Shown: piece by piece, positions 16,878-24,677 of the stretch
How the letters are laid out: each line of letters begins with the position of its first letter
How positions within the stretch are numbered: the stretch's first letter is position 1
Origin: an uncultured Flavobacterium sp.
GTDB lineage: Bacteria; Bacteroidota; Bacteroidia; Flavobacteriales; Flavobacteriaceae
DNA: 64,000 bases
Direction: 5' to 3'
Assembly: GCA_937773775.1 (NCBI GenBank)
Contig: CALJVL010000006.1
Span: 1-64,000, forward strand
Translations under genes and position numbers: made by a program
Notes under the pieces: model-generated
What the model was told of the DNA's origin: nothing
The model's input: only the letters and a program-made list of their open reading frames with translations
The model's database searches: none

Positions 16878-19106
16878 TTACAATTGTGCCATAATTCCAA
16901 AATTGATACTGAAAGGCATTCCTGGTCGCAATCCTGCAGGAACTCTTGACACGGCATACTCTTTATCCATTAAATTAACTATGTTCGACATCAGACTCAC
17001 TTTTTGACTGAGGTGATATTTTGCTGATAGATCTATAATAAAATTACTGTTTACTTTGTTTTGTGAGGGAATTGCTCCAGCACCAGCTAATGTTCTGAAT
17101 GCGTCTACATATTTACCACTGAGGGCAAGATTAAATTTTTCCGTTTCGAAAGCTGCTGTTAGGGCAAATTGATTTTTTGCGATATACGGAATTTCGTCTC
17201 CTTGCTCTACATTTCCCCAGATTGGGCTGTTAAAGTCACTATTTAATTTAGTGTCTGTTAAAGTATATGAAAAAGTAAGAGGTAGTTTGTATTCTTTGTC
17301 TGAACTATTTAAGATATCATAAGTTGCAGAGAATTCAATTCCTTTAACAATTGCTGCGCCTGCATTGAACAAATCACCGGTTCCAGTTCCCCCGCCAGAC
17401 ATATTATCAGTTCCTTGTAAGTTAGAAAAATCATTATAATACCCAATCAACTCGCCGTAAAAGGCATTTTTGCGGAAGCGAAAGCCAAGTTCTGAGTTGA
17501 TACTACTTTCTGCATCTTCGCCAACTTTTGCTCCTGGAGGAGAGAACCCTTTGTGAATGCTTGTAAATACGTTGTAGTCCTCGTTTATTTTGTAAAGTAT
17601 GCCCATTCCAGGAATCCAAACATCTATATGGTTATCTACTTTTGCTACAGTTGATCCGGTTCTTGAAACATCATTGCTACCATAATTGATGGATTGCAAA
17701 TTGATGTTTTCATATCGTATTCCTGGAGAGAAAGTAAATTTGTCATAGCTAATCGTGTAAAGAATATGAGCAGCGACTGCTTCGGCTTTTGTAATTCTAT
17801 TTGCGTCTGTGCCTGGTGTTCCGTTGGATGTTCTATTCATTACACCATTTTGGATAGCGTATCCGTCGACCCATTGAAAGCGATCCTCATAATCTTCGTG
17901 GTAACGAAAGCCAAAATCAAGGTCATGTTTAAGTGATCCTTTTCCAAAATTATAATTCGCTACTGATTGGATTCCTTTTGCCCCATACTTTCGGTTGTTA
18001 GCCTTAACTAATAATGCATTATCTGCAGTGTTGTTTGCGCCCGTTAAAGCTAGGTATTCTGCATTGTAAGTCGTTGGATCAGTTAAGATAGAGTTTATTC
18101 CCACTTTTGTAGATCCTAGTTTTAAGGCATCAAGCTTATACCAGTTCCTAGCGAAGTCATTTTGATATGCCTTTGTTGTTATATTAAAATTTTGGGAAGG
18201 TTTTATAAAATGGGTCAGCAGAACTTGTTTGTGCTCTGAATCAATATAATCTTCATTCGAAGCTGCATATCTTCTATAAGGGTTATCACCATAATCTTCT
18301 TCGGTTAGGCCAAGGTAGGTTTCATTAGCTAAATCCTCGCTGTATTGAATTTTGGCAGTCAACGACTGATACACTTTAGCATCGGCATCCGTATTAACTC
18401 TAAACTTAGCTACATAATCGTTTCCTTCGAAACCAGTGTTTTTCGTACTGTTGTCAATTTTTTTAAACCCATCAGAATTTCTGTTGTTGTACTCTAATAC
18501 GTACCCAAAGTTCTTTCTTTCGTCTCCAATATTGACATATGTTCTTTTAGTATTGAAACTTCCAATGCTCGCCACAACTCTGGCTTTAAAACGGTTTGGT
18601 ATTTGGGTAGAAACCATATTGATAGCTCCACCTGTGGTATAGGGACCGTATTGAATTTGACTTCCGCCTTTGAGAATTTCAAAAGCTTGCATGCGGTTTA
18701 CTGTTGGGAAATAATAAGCTGCTGGAGCTGCATAAGGCGCTGGTGCGATCAGAACACCATCTTCCATAAGTGTTATTTTACTAGAACGATCTGGACTGGT
18801 TCCTCTCATGCCAATATTGGGTCTGAGGCCAAAACCGTCTTCTTCCTGAATATTTAAACCAGGAATAGTTCTTAGTATGCGAGAGACATCATCGTAGTTA
18901 AAAGTTTTTAGTTCTTTTGCTGAGATAAAAGAAGTAGAACCAGCCTTGTTTTTGGCTTTGAATTTACTCCCGACAATGGCATCAGTGTTGATAACAACTT
19001 CATTTAAATTTTCAATACTGTCTTTTTGAGTATTCGTAAGTTCCTTCTCTTGCGCAAATAAAACTGGTGCAATTAATAGCGTTGCTGCAATTATAATATT
19101 TCTCAT
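16878..19106 (-). CDS. FecA-type TonB-dependent siderophore receptor
   Basis: The 742-residue outer-membrane receptor has a signal peptide (1-18), a short TonB-box region, a plug (about 55-190) with GMRGTSPDRSSKITLMEDG and ILKGGSQIQYGPYTTGGAIN, and a barrel ending FSINFGIMAQL. The plug strings closely follow the ferric dicitrate receptor FecA (GIRG-NPDRS, RGG-A-QYGP-TTGG). It lacks the N-terminal signalling domain of true FecA and the carboxypeptidase-like domain of the 5168 receptor. The substrate is probably a ferric-carboxylate complex, but that is inference. An exact -33/-7 promoter with two repressor-like sites lies directly upstream. A paralogue at 14113 is frameshifted. Confidence 0.88.
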   Translation of the reverse strand: MRNIIIAATLLIAPVLFAQEKELTNTQKDSIENLNEVVINTDAIVGSKFKAKNKAGSTSFISAKELKTFNYDDVSRILRTIPGLNIQEEDGFGLRPNIGMRGTSPDRSSKITLMEDGVLIAPAPYAAPAAYYFPTVNRMQAFEILKGGSQIQYGPYTTGGAINMVSTQIPNRFKARVVASIGSFNTKRTYVNIGDERKNFGYVLEYNNRNSDGFKKIDNSTKNTGFEGNDYVAKFRVNTDADAKVYQSLTAKIQYSEDLANETYLGLTEEDYGDNPYRRYAASNEDYIDSEHKQVLLTHFIKPSQNFNITTKAYQNDFARNWYKLDALKLGSTKVGINSILTDPTTYNAEYLALTGANNTADNALLVKANNRKYGAKGIQSVANYNFGKGSLKHDLDFGFRYHEDYEDRFQWVDGYAIQNGVMNRTSNGTPGTDANRITKAEAVAAHILYTISYDKFTFSPGIRYENINLQSINYGSNDVSRTGSTVAKVDNHIDVWIPGMGILYKINEDYNVFTSIHKGFSPPGAKVGEDAESSINSELGFRFRKNAFYGELIGYYNDFSNLQGTDNMSGGGTGTGDLFNAGAAIVKGIEFSATYDILNSSDKEYKLPLTFSYTLTDTKLNSDFNSPIWGNVEQGDEIPYIAKNQFALTAAFETEKFNLALSGKYVDAFRTLAGAGAIPSQNKVNSNFIIDLSAKYHLSQKVSLMSNIVNLMDKEYAVSRVPAGLRPGMPFSINFGIMAQL

Positions 19107-19110
19107 TTTT

Positions 19111-19172
19111 TTATTTAGATTAATTCTACGGATGCAAATGTAGAACCTTAATCTTATTTAGACAAATTAAAA
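19111..19172 (-). promoter_or_regulatory. Promoter with two operator-like sites for the intact FecA-type receptor
   Basis: On the minus strand TTG (19163-19165), 20 bases, then TACATTTG (19135-19142). TTATTTAGA words lie at 19154-19162 (over the -33 region) and in TTATTTAGATTAATTCTA at 19111-19128 (downstream of the start site). The layout is the same as at 16354-16414. Confidence 0.78.
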
Positions 19173-19228
19173 ATAAAAAAATTTATAATTTTATTTCATG
19201 GAATTTTAGTAGATTATTAATCAGTGGA

Positions 19229-21328
19229 TTACTTCAAAATTTGATATGAAATTAGTGCCACAATATAAGCAAACCCACTCATGAAAATAAGCTGACCTAA
19301 GGGCCATTTCCAGGAATTCGTTTCTTTTCGGGTAATAGCAATGGTACTTGCACATTGTAAAGCAAAGGCATAGAATAGCAATAAGGATATTCCTGATGCG
19401 AAGTTAAATATTTTCTTTCCCGTTACTGGGTTAACTTCGGCCGCCATTTTGTTTTTTATCGTGTCTTCACTATCACTGCCACCAACACTATATATCGTAG
19501 CTAAGGTTCCTACGAAAACCTCTCTAGCGGCAAAGGAAGTTAAAACGGCAATCCCAATTTTCCAGTCATATCCCAAAGGAGAGATAGCAGGCTCAATTGT
19601 TTTTCCCATAATCCCAATATACGAATTTTCAAGTTTATATGAGGCCACTTTGTTTTGGAGCTGCTGTTGTGTCAGATTTGTATTGCCAGCCTTAGTGTGT
19701 ATTATCTTATCCGCGCTATCAAATTTTTGACCTGGCCCATAAGAAGCCATAAACCATAAAACAATCGAGATGGCTAAAATTATTTTTCCCGCGCCAAAAA
19801 CAAAAGCTTTGGTTTTTTCAATTACATTAATCGCTACGTTTTTAAACATCGGCAATTTGTAGTTCGGCATTTCAACAACAAAAAATGTTTTACCTTTTAT
19901 TTTTAATATCTTATTCAAAGCATAGGCTGAGAATATAGCCATCGCAAAACCTAAAAGGTACAATAGCATTAAGGTTAAGCCTTGAAGATTGAATATACCA
20001 AGCACGCGAGTATCGGGAATAACCAACGCAATTATAATAGCATATACAGGTAGTCTGGCAGAACAGGTCGTAAACGGCGTAACAAGAATGGTAATAAGCC
20101 GTTCTTTCCAGTTTTCAATATTTCGGGTCGCCATAATGGCTGGTATGGCACAGGCCGTTCCAGATATTAATGGAACAACGCTTTTTCCTGATAAACCAAA
20201 TTTACGCATTATCTTATCCATTAAGAAAACCACTCTACTCATATAACCACTTTCTTCTAATATGGAAATGAATAAAAATAAAAAAGCAATTTGCGGAATA
20301 AAAATTAAGATTCCGCCAATACCGGGGATGATACCTTGCGAAATTAGACTTGTTAGAACACCAGCCGGTAATGAATCGTTTGCTAAGCTGCTTAAAGAGG
20401 CAAAAGAGCTGTCAATGAAATCCATAGGAGCTTTTGACCAGTCGAAAATCGATTGAAAAATAATGAATAATATAGAAAAGAAAATAACGTATCCCCAAAC
20501 TTTGTGCGTCAATACTCGATCCAGTTTACTTCGAAAATCCTTAGCCATGCTAGCGTCTACTTTTAGTCCTTCTTTTAGGACATCATTAATAAACTGATAG
20601 CGCTTGATAGTTTCTTTTTGTTGTAAACGTTTTAAATCCGAGTGCGATTTAGTAAAGGAGCCTTGAATCTCCTTACGCTCTAAATTCAGGAAATTTACAT
20701 CTTGGGTGATTACTAACCACAGTTTGTATAACAACTGGTTAGGAAATGCTTTACGAAGGCTATTGAAATATTCTGTGTCAATAACCGAAGCGTTCAAACA
20801 AGGTTCGCTTGAAATGGATTTGTAAGTGACAATCAATTTTTTTAACTCTTCGATTCCAAAACCTTTTCTGGAGCTTATAAGAGCAATTTTAGTTTTTAAT
20901 TTTTCCTCTAGATACGGTATGTTTAATGTAATTCCCTTGTGTTCCATTCTGTCAGCCATATTGATGACTAAAATGGTAGGGATTTCTAAATCTTTTATTT
21001 GTGTAAAAAGCAGTAGATTACGTTTTAGATTTTCCACATCGGAAACTACCAGAGCTACGTCCGGATATAACTTATCGTTTTTGTTAAGCATTAATTCGAT
21101 TACAACATTTTCGTCAATCGAACTAGCATTAAGACTATATGTACCTGGTAGGTCTAAAATATTTGCCTTTATATTATGGGATAATTTACAAAAACCTATT
21201 TTTTTTTCAACGGTGATTCCGGGATAATTTCCTACCTGTTGGTTCAGCCCAGTCAACTGATTAAAAACAGAAGTTTTGCCCGTATTTGGATTGCCTATTA
21301 AAGCGACATTGATATTTTGGTTGATCAT
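19229..21328 (-). CDS. feoB: Ferrous iron transporter FeoB
   Basis: The 699-residue inner-membrane protein imports Fe2+. The N-terminal G domain is complete: G1 GNPNTGKTS (12-20), G3 DLPGTYSL (about 59-66), G4 NMAD (about 123) and G5 SSRKG (about 151). After the helical GDI region come two Gate domains with the Cys-bearing STACA/CSARLP segments (GTACAIPAIMATR, TTCSARLPVYA). The start ATG overlaps the feoA stop by one base (TAATG), so the two are translationally coupled. The length is normal for a FeoB not fused to FeoA. Iron-responsive control through the site upstream of feoA is likely. Confidence 0.95.
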   Translation of the reverse strand: MINQNINVALIGNPNTGKTSVFNQLTGLNQQVGNYPGITVEKKIGFCKLSHNIKANILDLPGTYSLNASSIDENVVIELMLNKNDKLYPDVALVVSDVENLKRNLLLFTQIKDLEIPTILVINMADRMEHKGITLNIPYLEEKLKTKIALISSRKGFGIEELKKLIVTYKSISSEPCLNASVIDTEYFNSLRKAFPNQLLYKLWLVITQDVNFLNLERKEIQGSFTKSHSDLKRLQQKETIKRYQFINDVLKEGLKVDASMAKDFRSKLDRVLTHKVWGYVIFFSILFIIFQSIFDWSKAPMDFIDSSFASLSSLANDSLPAGVLTSLISQGIIPGIGGILIFIPQIAFLFLFISILEESGYMSRVVFLMDKIMRKFGLSGKSVVPLISGTACAIPAIMATRNIENWKERLITILVTPFTTCSARLPVYAIIIALVIPDTRVLGIFNLQGLTLMLLYLLGFAMAIFSAYALNKILKIKGKTFFVVEMPNYKLPMFKNVAINVIEKTKAFVFGAGKIILAISIVLWFMASYGPGQKFDSADKIIHTKAGNTNLTQQQLQNKVASYKLENSYIGIMGKTIEPAISPLGYDWKIGIAVLTSFAAREVFVGTLATIYSVGGSDSEDTIKNKMAAEVNPVTGKKIFNFASGISLLLFYAFALQCASTIAITRKETNSWKWPLGQLIFMSGFAYIVALISYQILK

Positions 21329-21567
21329 TAAAGATTAATTTTTATAAGTTCAACTTCAATCTCTTTAGCGGTCTCAGTACGAATTGCTAAATGGGAACCA
21401 TTAATGTCCAAATATAAAGGGTCGCCAAAAGGCGCAATTTGCAGCAATTCGACTATGTTTCCGGGCAAGCAACCCATTTCGAGAAGCTTTAATGGAACAA
21501 TGTCAATATCAAAATCTTTGATAATGGCTTTCTCGCCTTTTTTTAGTGAATTTATCGTTGTTTTCAA
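21328..21567 (-). CDS. feoA: FeoA, SH3-like accessory protein for FeoB
   Basis: The 79-residue protein is a single FeoA/SH3-like domain (LLEMGCLPGNIVELL is the family signature, around residues 29-43). It is the cytoplasmic partner of FeoB and overlaps it by one base. The only plausible start is TTG at 21567, since no ATG or GTG in frame would keep the first strand. The TTATTTAGATT word lies only four bases upstream of that start, so a bound repressor would also sit on the ribosome-binding region. Confidence 0.9.
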   Translation of the reverse strand: MKTTINSLKKGEKAIIKDFDIDIVPLKLLEMGCLPGNIVELLQIAPFGDPLYLDINGSHLAIRTETAKEIEVELIKINL

Positions 21568-21570
21568 GTC

Positions 21571-21635
21571 TTATTTAGATTGAATTAATATTGCAAAAGT
21601 ACATATTATAATACTAAAACAGATGATAATTATCA
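21571..21635 (-). promoter_or_regulatory. Iron-responsive promoter region of feoAB
   Basis: On the minus strand TACTTTTG (21594-21601) gives a -7 element, without a clear TTG at -33. Downstream is a TTATTTAGATT word (21571-21581) as in the two receptor promoters. Upstream is a perfect 12-base palindrome TGATAATTATCA (21624-21635), centred where a -33 box would be. Two different symmetric elements therefore flank the -7 box. Confidence 0.65.
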
Positions 21636-21715
21636 CTTTTATGACTTATTTAAGTGCACTAAAAACAAAGATTTTCAGTTAGGGTTGGGGAGTAATAACA
21701 ATATTTTAGGTGTGG

Positions 21716-22381
21716 CTATTCGTTGCTTAAAAAATTAATATCGATTATTAGCTTTTGGATATCCTCTTCTTTTGTGCCGTCGTAAAAACCGCGAACTCTC
21801 CTTTTGCCATCTACTAGAACAAAGTTTTCAGTATGAACCATATCATATAATTCACTCGGTTTACCCAATTTAACTGCTAGATAGGATTTTCTAGCCATCG
21901 TATAAATTTCTTTTTTGTCGCCTGTAACTAGGTTCCACTTGCTGTCATCGACACCATTTTTGATAGCATAGGCTTTCAAAACTGCAACGTTATCGTTTTC
22001 AGGAAAGACAGTATGGGAAAGCAACTTAACTTTTGGGTTGTTGATAATTGCTTTTTGAACTTCAACTAAATTACCCGTCATTTTAGGACAAATGGAGCCG
22101 CAGGTGGTAAAGAAGAAGTTAGCAACGTAAATCTTGCCTTCATAATCTTTTTGGGTTATTGTTTTTCCATTTTGATTCACGAAAGAAAAATCTGCTATAG
22201 TATGGTATTTGCTGATGTATTGCACGGTGCTATCAACCAGTTCAGGGTTTACGTCCGCTGGGTTATAGATAGGAAGTGTTTTACTGGGTTTTAGGGCTGT
22301 ATAGAACAAGTACAGAATAATGGTGGATAACACAAAAAAAACACCAAAAAATATTCGGTATTTGATGAAAATAGACTTCAT
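21716..22381 (-). CDS. SCO1/SenC-family copper chaperone-like protein
   Basis: The 221-residue protein has one N-terminal membrane anchor (about 10-28) and an exported thioredoxin-like domain. The Cu-binding set is complete: Cys94-GSI-Cys98 (TTCGSICPKM) and His183 (MVHTENF). SCO proteins deliver copper to the CuA centre of cytochrome c oxidase or act as thiol reductases there. The neighbouring genes are iron-related rather than oxidase genes, so the partner is not visible. It has its own -7 element. Length is normal. Confidence 0.9.
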   Translation of the reverse strand: MKSIFIKYRIFFGVFFVLSTIILYLFYTALKPSKTLPIYNPADVNPELVDSTVQYISKYHTIADFSFVNQNGKTITQKDYEGKIYVANFFFTTCGSICPKMTGNLVEVQKAIINNPKVKLLSHTVFPENDNVAVLKAYAIKNGVDDSKWNLVTGDKKEIYTMARKSYLAVKLGKPSELYDMVHTENFVLVDGKRRVRGFYDGTKEEDIQKLIIDINFLSNE

Positions 22382-22395
22382 AAAATTATTTTTTG

Positions 22396-22403
22396 CAAAA
22401 ATA
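22396..22403 (-). promoter_or_regulatory. -7 element for the SCO gene
   Basis: On the minus strand TATTTTTG (TAnnTTTG), 14 bases upstream of the ATG. No clear -33 TTG. Confidence 0.5.
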
Positions 22404-22482
22404 CAAAAAATCTAGCTGGTTTAAACTGAATTTAATAATTGTTAATTCAGCCAAAATCAATAAATATTAAAACTTTTATCGA

Positions 22483-22490
22483 TAGCTTTG
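22483..22490 (+). promoter_or_regulatory. -7 element for the first M13 peptidase
   Basis: TAGCTTTG (TAnnTTTG), 24 bases before the ATG at 22515. No TTG at the standard distance. Confidence 0.5.
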
Positions 22491-22514
22491 AGCAGTAAAT
22501 AAACAATACAAAAA

Positions 22515-24578
22515 ATGAAAATAAAATGGAATAAACAGTTGCTTTTTGTGATTCCTGCAATAATAGGATTTACAGAGGCTCAAGCTCAGAAGAAAGTACA
22601 GGTTAAGGAACCTGGAATTAACATTTCATACTTTGATAATAAAGTAAAACCTGCTGATGATTTCTTTAGATTTGTAAATGGTACCTGGCTTGATGAAACT
22701 GAAATTCCTAGTGACAGGACTTCTTGGGGGAGCTTTAATGAGTTGCTTAAAAAGACAGATAAAGATGCTTTGGCAATTTTGAAAGAAGCTTCTAAAAACC
22801 CAAAATATAAATCAAATACGGATCAAGGAAAAGCAATTAATCTTTACAATACTATCCTAGATACCGTAGCAAGAGATAAACAAGATATTAGTCCTCTATT
22901 GCCTTATTTGGCTAAAATTGATAAAGTAGAAAATACTACTGATTTACAGCAGCTATTAGCCGAAATGGAACCTATCGGTGGGATTGGCTTTTTTGGTGTC
23001 GGAGTTGGAGCGGATAATAAAAACAGTGCGAAGAACTCGCTTAGTATTGATGTGGGAAGGTTAGGATTACCTGATCAGGATTATTACTCCTCTGAAGAAA
23101 AAGACACCAAGGAAAAACGTCAAAAATATGAGCTGCATATTGCACGAATGTTGCAATTTATAGGAGAAACTCCAGAAGAGTCTAAAGTGAATGCCAGTGC
23201 AATTTTAGCTTTGGAAAGCGAAATGTCTAAACCGCGTTTAGACAGAGTAGAGCGCAGAGATGGAAGGTTGCAGTATAATCCAATGACTATAGCCGATTTG
23301 CAGAAAATGACTCCAGCAATTAATTGGAATAACTATTTTACAGAAATTGGTTTCACTAAATTGGATACCGTTATTGTTGCGCAACCTAAATACATGAGAG
23401 CGTTACAAACAATTCTTACTGAAAATAATGTTTCGGCTTGGAAAGAATATATGAAATGGAATTTGATCAACGGCTCTACTCCCTTATTATCCACAAAAAT
23501 AGAAGAGGCAAACTTTGATTTTTACGGAAAAACGCTAACCGGAGCTATTAAACAAAGACCACGAGAGGAAAAAGCATTGCAAACGGTAAACGGAACCGTA
23601 GGGGAAGCTTTAGGTAAATTATATGTTGAGAAAATGTTTCCTGCCGAAGCGAAATTAAAAGTGGAGAAGATGATTCAGAATATTATTCTTGCGTATCAAA
23701 ACCGAATAAATAATTTAAGTTGGATGTCTGCAGAGACTAAAACAAAAGCCATAGAAAAGCTAAATAAAATCACAATTAAAATAGGTTATCCAGACAACTG
23801 GAAAGACTATTCAAAATTAGATATTAAAGGAATAGCTGAGGGTGGGAGTTATTATGAAAATGTAAAAAATATAGCAAGATGGAGTTTTCAAAAGGATGTT
23901 GATAAGCTCAATAAGCCAGTGGACAAGACAGAATGGTATATGTCACCGCAAACGGTAAATGCATATTACAACCCTTCTTACAATGAGATTGTTTTTCCCG
24001 CAGCTATTTTACAACCGCCTTTCTATAATTATCAAGCAGATGAAGCGGTGAATTATGGAGGGATTGGTGCTGTTATTGGACATGAAATTTCTCACGGGTT
24101 TGATGATTCTGGAGCGCGATATAACGCTGATGGAAACTTAGTAGACTGGTGGACTAGTGGGGATTTAGAACAATTCACAGTACTAGGAACTTCCCTCGCA
24201 GATCAATATAGTGCTTTAGAGCCATTGCCTGGCGTTCATGTTGATGGTAAGTTTACTCTAGGAGAAAACATTGGTGATTTAGGAGGAGTAAATGCGGCTT
24301 ATGACGGTTTGCAGTTGTATCTAAAAGACAATAAAAATCCAGGGCTTATTGACGGGTTTACACCTGAGCAACGTTTCTTTATTGCCTGGACAACGGTTTG
24401 GAGAACTAAATCACGTGATGAAGCGATTAAGAATCAAGTTAAAACGGATCCGCACTCTCCGGGAATGTATAGAGCTTATGTTCCTATTCAAAATGTGGAT
24501 GCTTTCTATGATGCATTTGGAGTTAAAAAAGGAGATGGGATGTATATCGAACCAGAAAAGAGAGTCAAAATCTGGTAG
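22515..24578 (+). CDS. M13-family (neprilysin-like) zinc metallopeptidase, copy 1
   Basis: The 687-residue exported peptidase has a signal peptide ending AQAQ (residue 25). The N-terminal M13 domain fills most of the chain. The zinc site is HEISH at 523-527 (GHEISHGFDDSG), with the third ligand Glu584 and Asp588 in ENIGDLGG. The NAYYNPSYNEIVFPAAILQPPF segment upstream of the zinc site is the M13 substrate-binding strand. Such enzymes cleave oligopeptides in the periplasm. A near-full-length paralogue of identical length follows 99 bases downstream; by eye roughly three quarters of positions agree, more in the C-terminal half. The hairpin between them suggests at least partial separation of the transcripts. 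Confidence 0.95.
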   Translation: MKIKWNKQLLFVIPAIIGFTEAQAQKKVQVKEPGINISYFDNKVKPADDFFRFVNGTWLDETEIPSDRTSWGSFNELLKKTDKDALAILKEASKNPKYKSNTDQGKAINLYNTILDTVARDKQDISPLLPYLAKIDKVENTTDLQQLLAEMEPIGGIGFFGVGVGADNKNSAKNSLSIDVGRLGLPDQDYYSSEEKDTKEKRQKYELHIARMLQFIGETPEESKVNASAILALESEMSKPRLDRVERRDGRLQYNPMTIADLQKMTPAINWNNYFTEIGFTKLDTVIVAQPKYMRALQTILTENNVSAWKEYMKWNLINGSTPLLSTKIEEANFDFYGKTLTGAIKQRPREEKALQTVNGTVGEALGKLYVEKMFPAEAKLKVEKMIQNIILAYQNRINNLSWMSAETKTKAIEKLNKITIKIGYPDNWKDYSKLDIKGIAEGGSYYENVKNIARWSFQKDVDKLNKPVDKTEWYMSPQTVNAYYNPSYNEIVFPAAILQPPFYNYQADEAVNYGGIGAVIGHEISHGFDDSGARYNADGNLVDWWTSGDLEQFTVLGTSLADQYSALEPLPGVHVDGKFTLGENIGDLGGVNAAYDGLQLYLKDNKNPGLIDGFTPEQRFFIAWTTVWRTKSRDEAIKNQVKTDPHSPGMYRAYVPIQNVDAFYDAFGVKKGDGMYIEPEKRVKIW

Positions 24579-24600
24579 TAAGATGGATCTATAAATGCAT

Positions 24601-24630
24601 AAATCACAATCAAATCAGTGATTGTGATTT
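24601..24630. terminator. Hairpin between the two M13 genes
   Basis: AAATCACAATCA, loop AATCAG, TGATTGTGATTT: a perfect 12-base stem but AT-rich and followed by only a short T run. It may be a weak terminator or attenuator. Confidence 0.55.
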
Positions 24631-24677
24631 ATAATAATCTTTAAGTAAACAGGTCAAAATAATTTAACAAAATAAAA

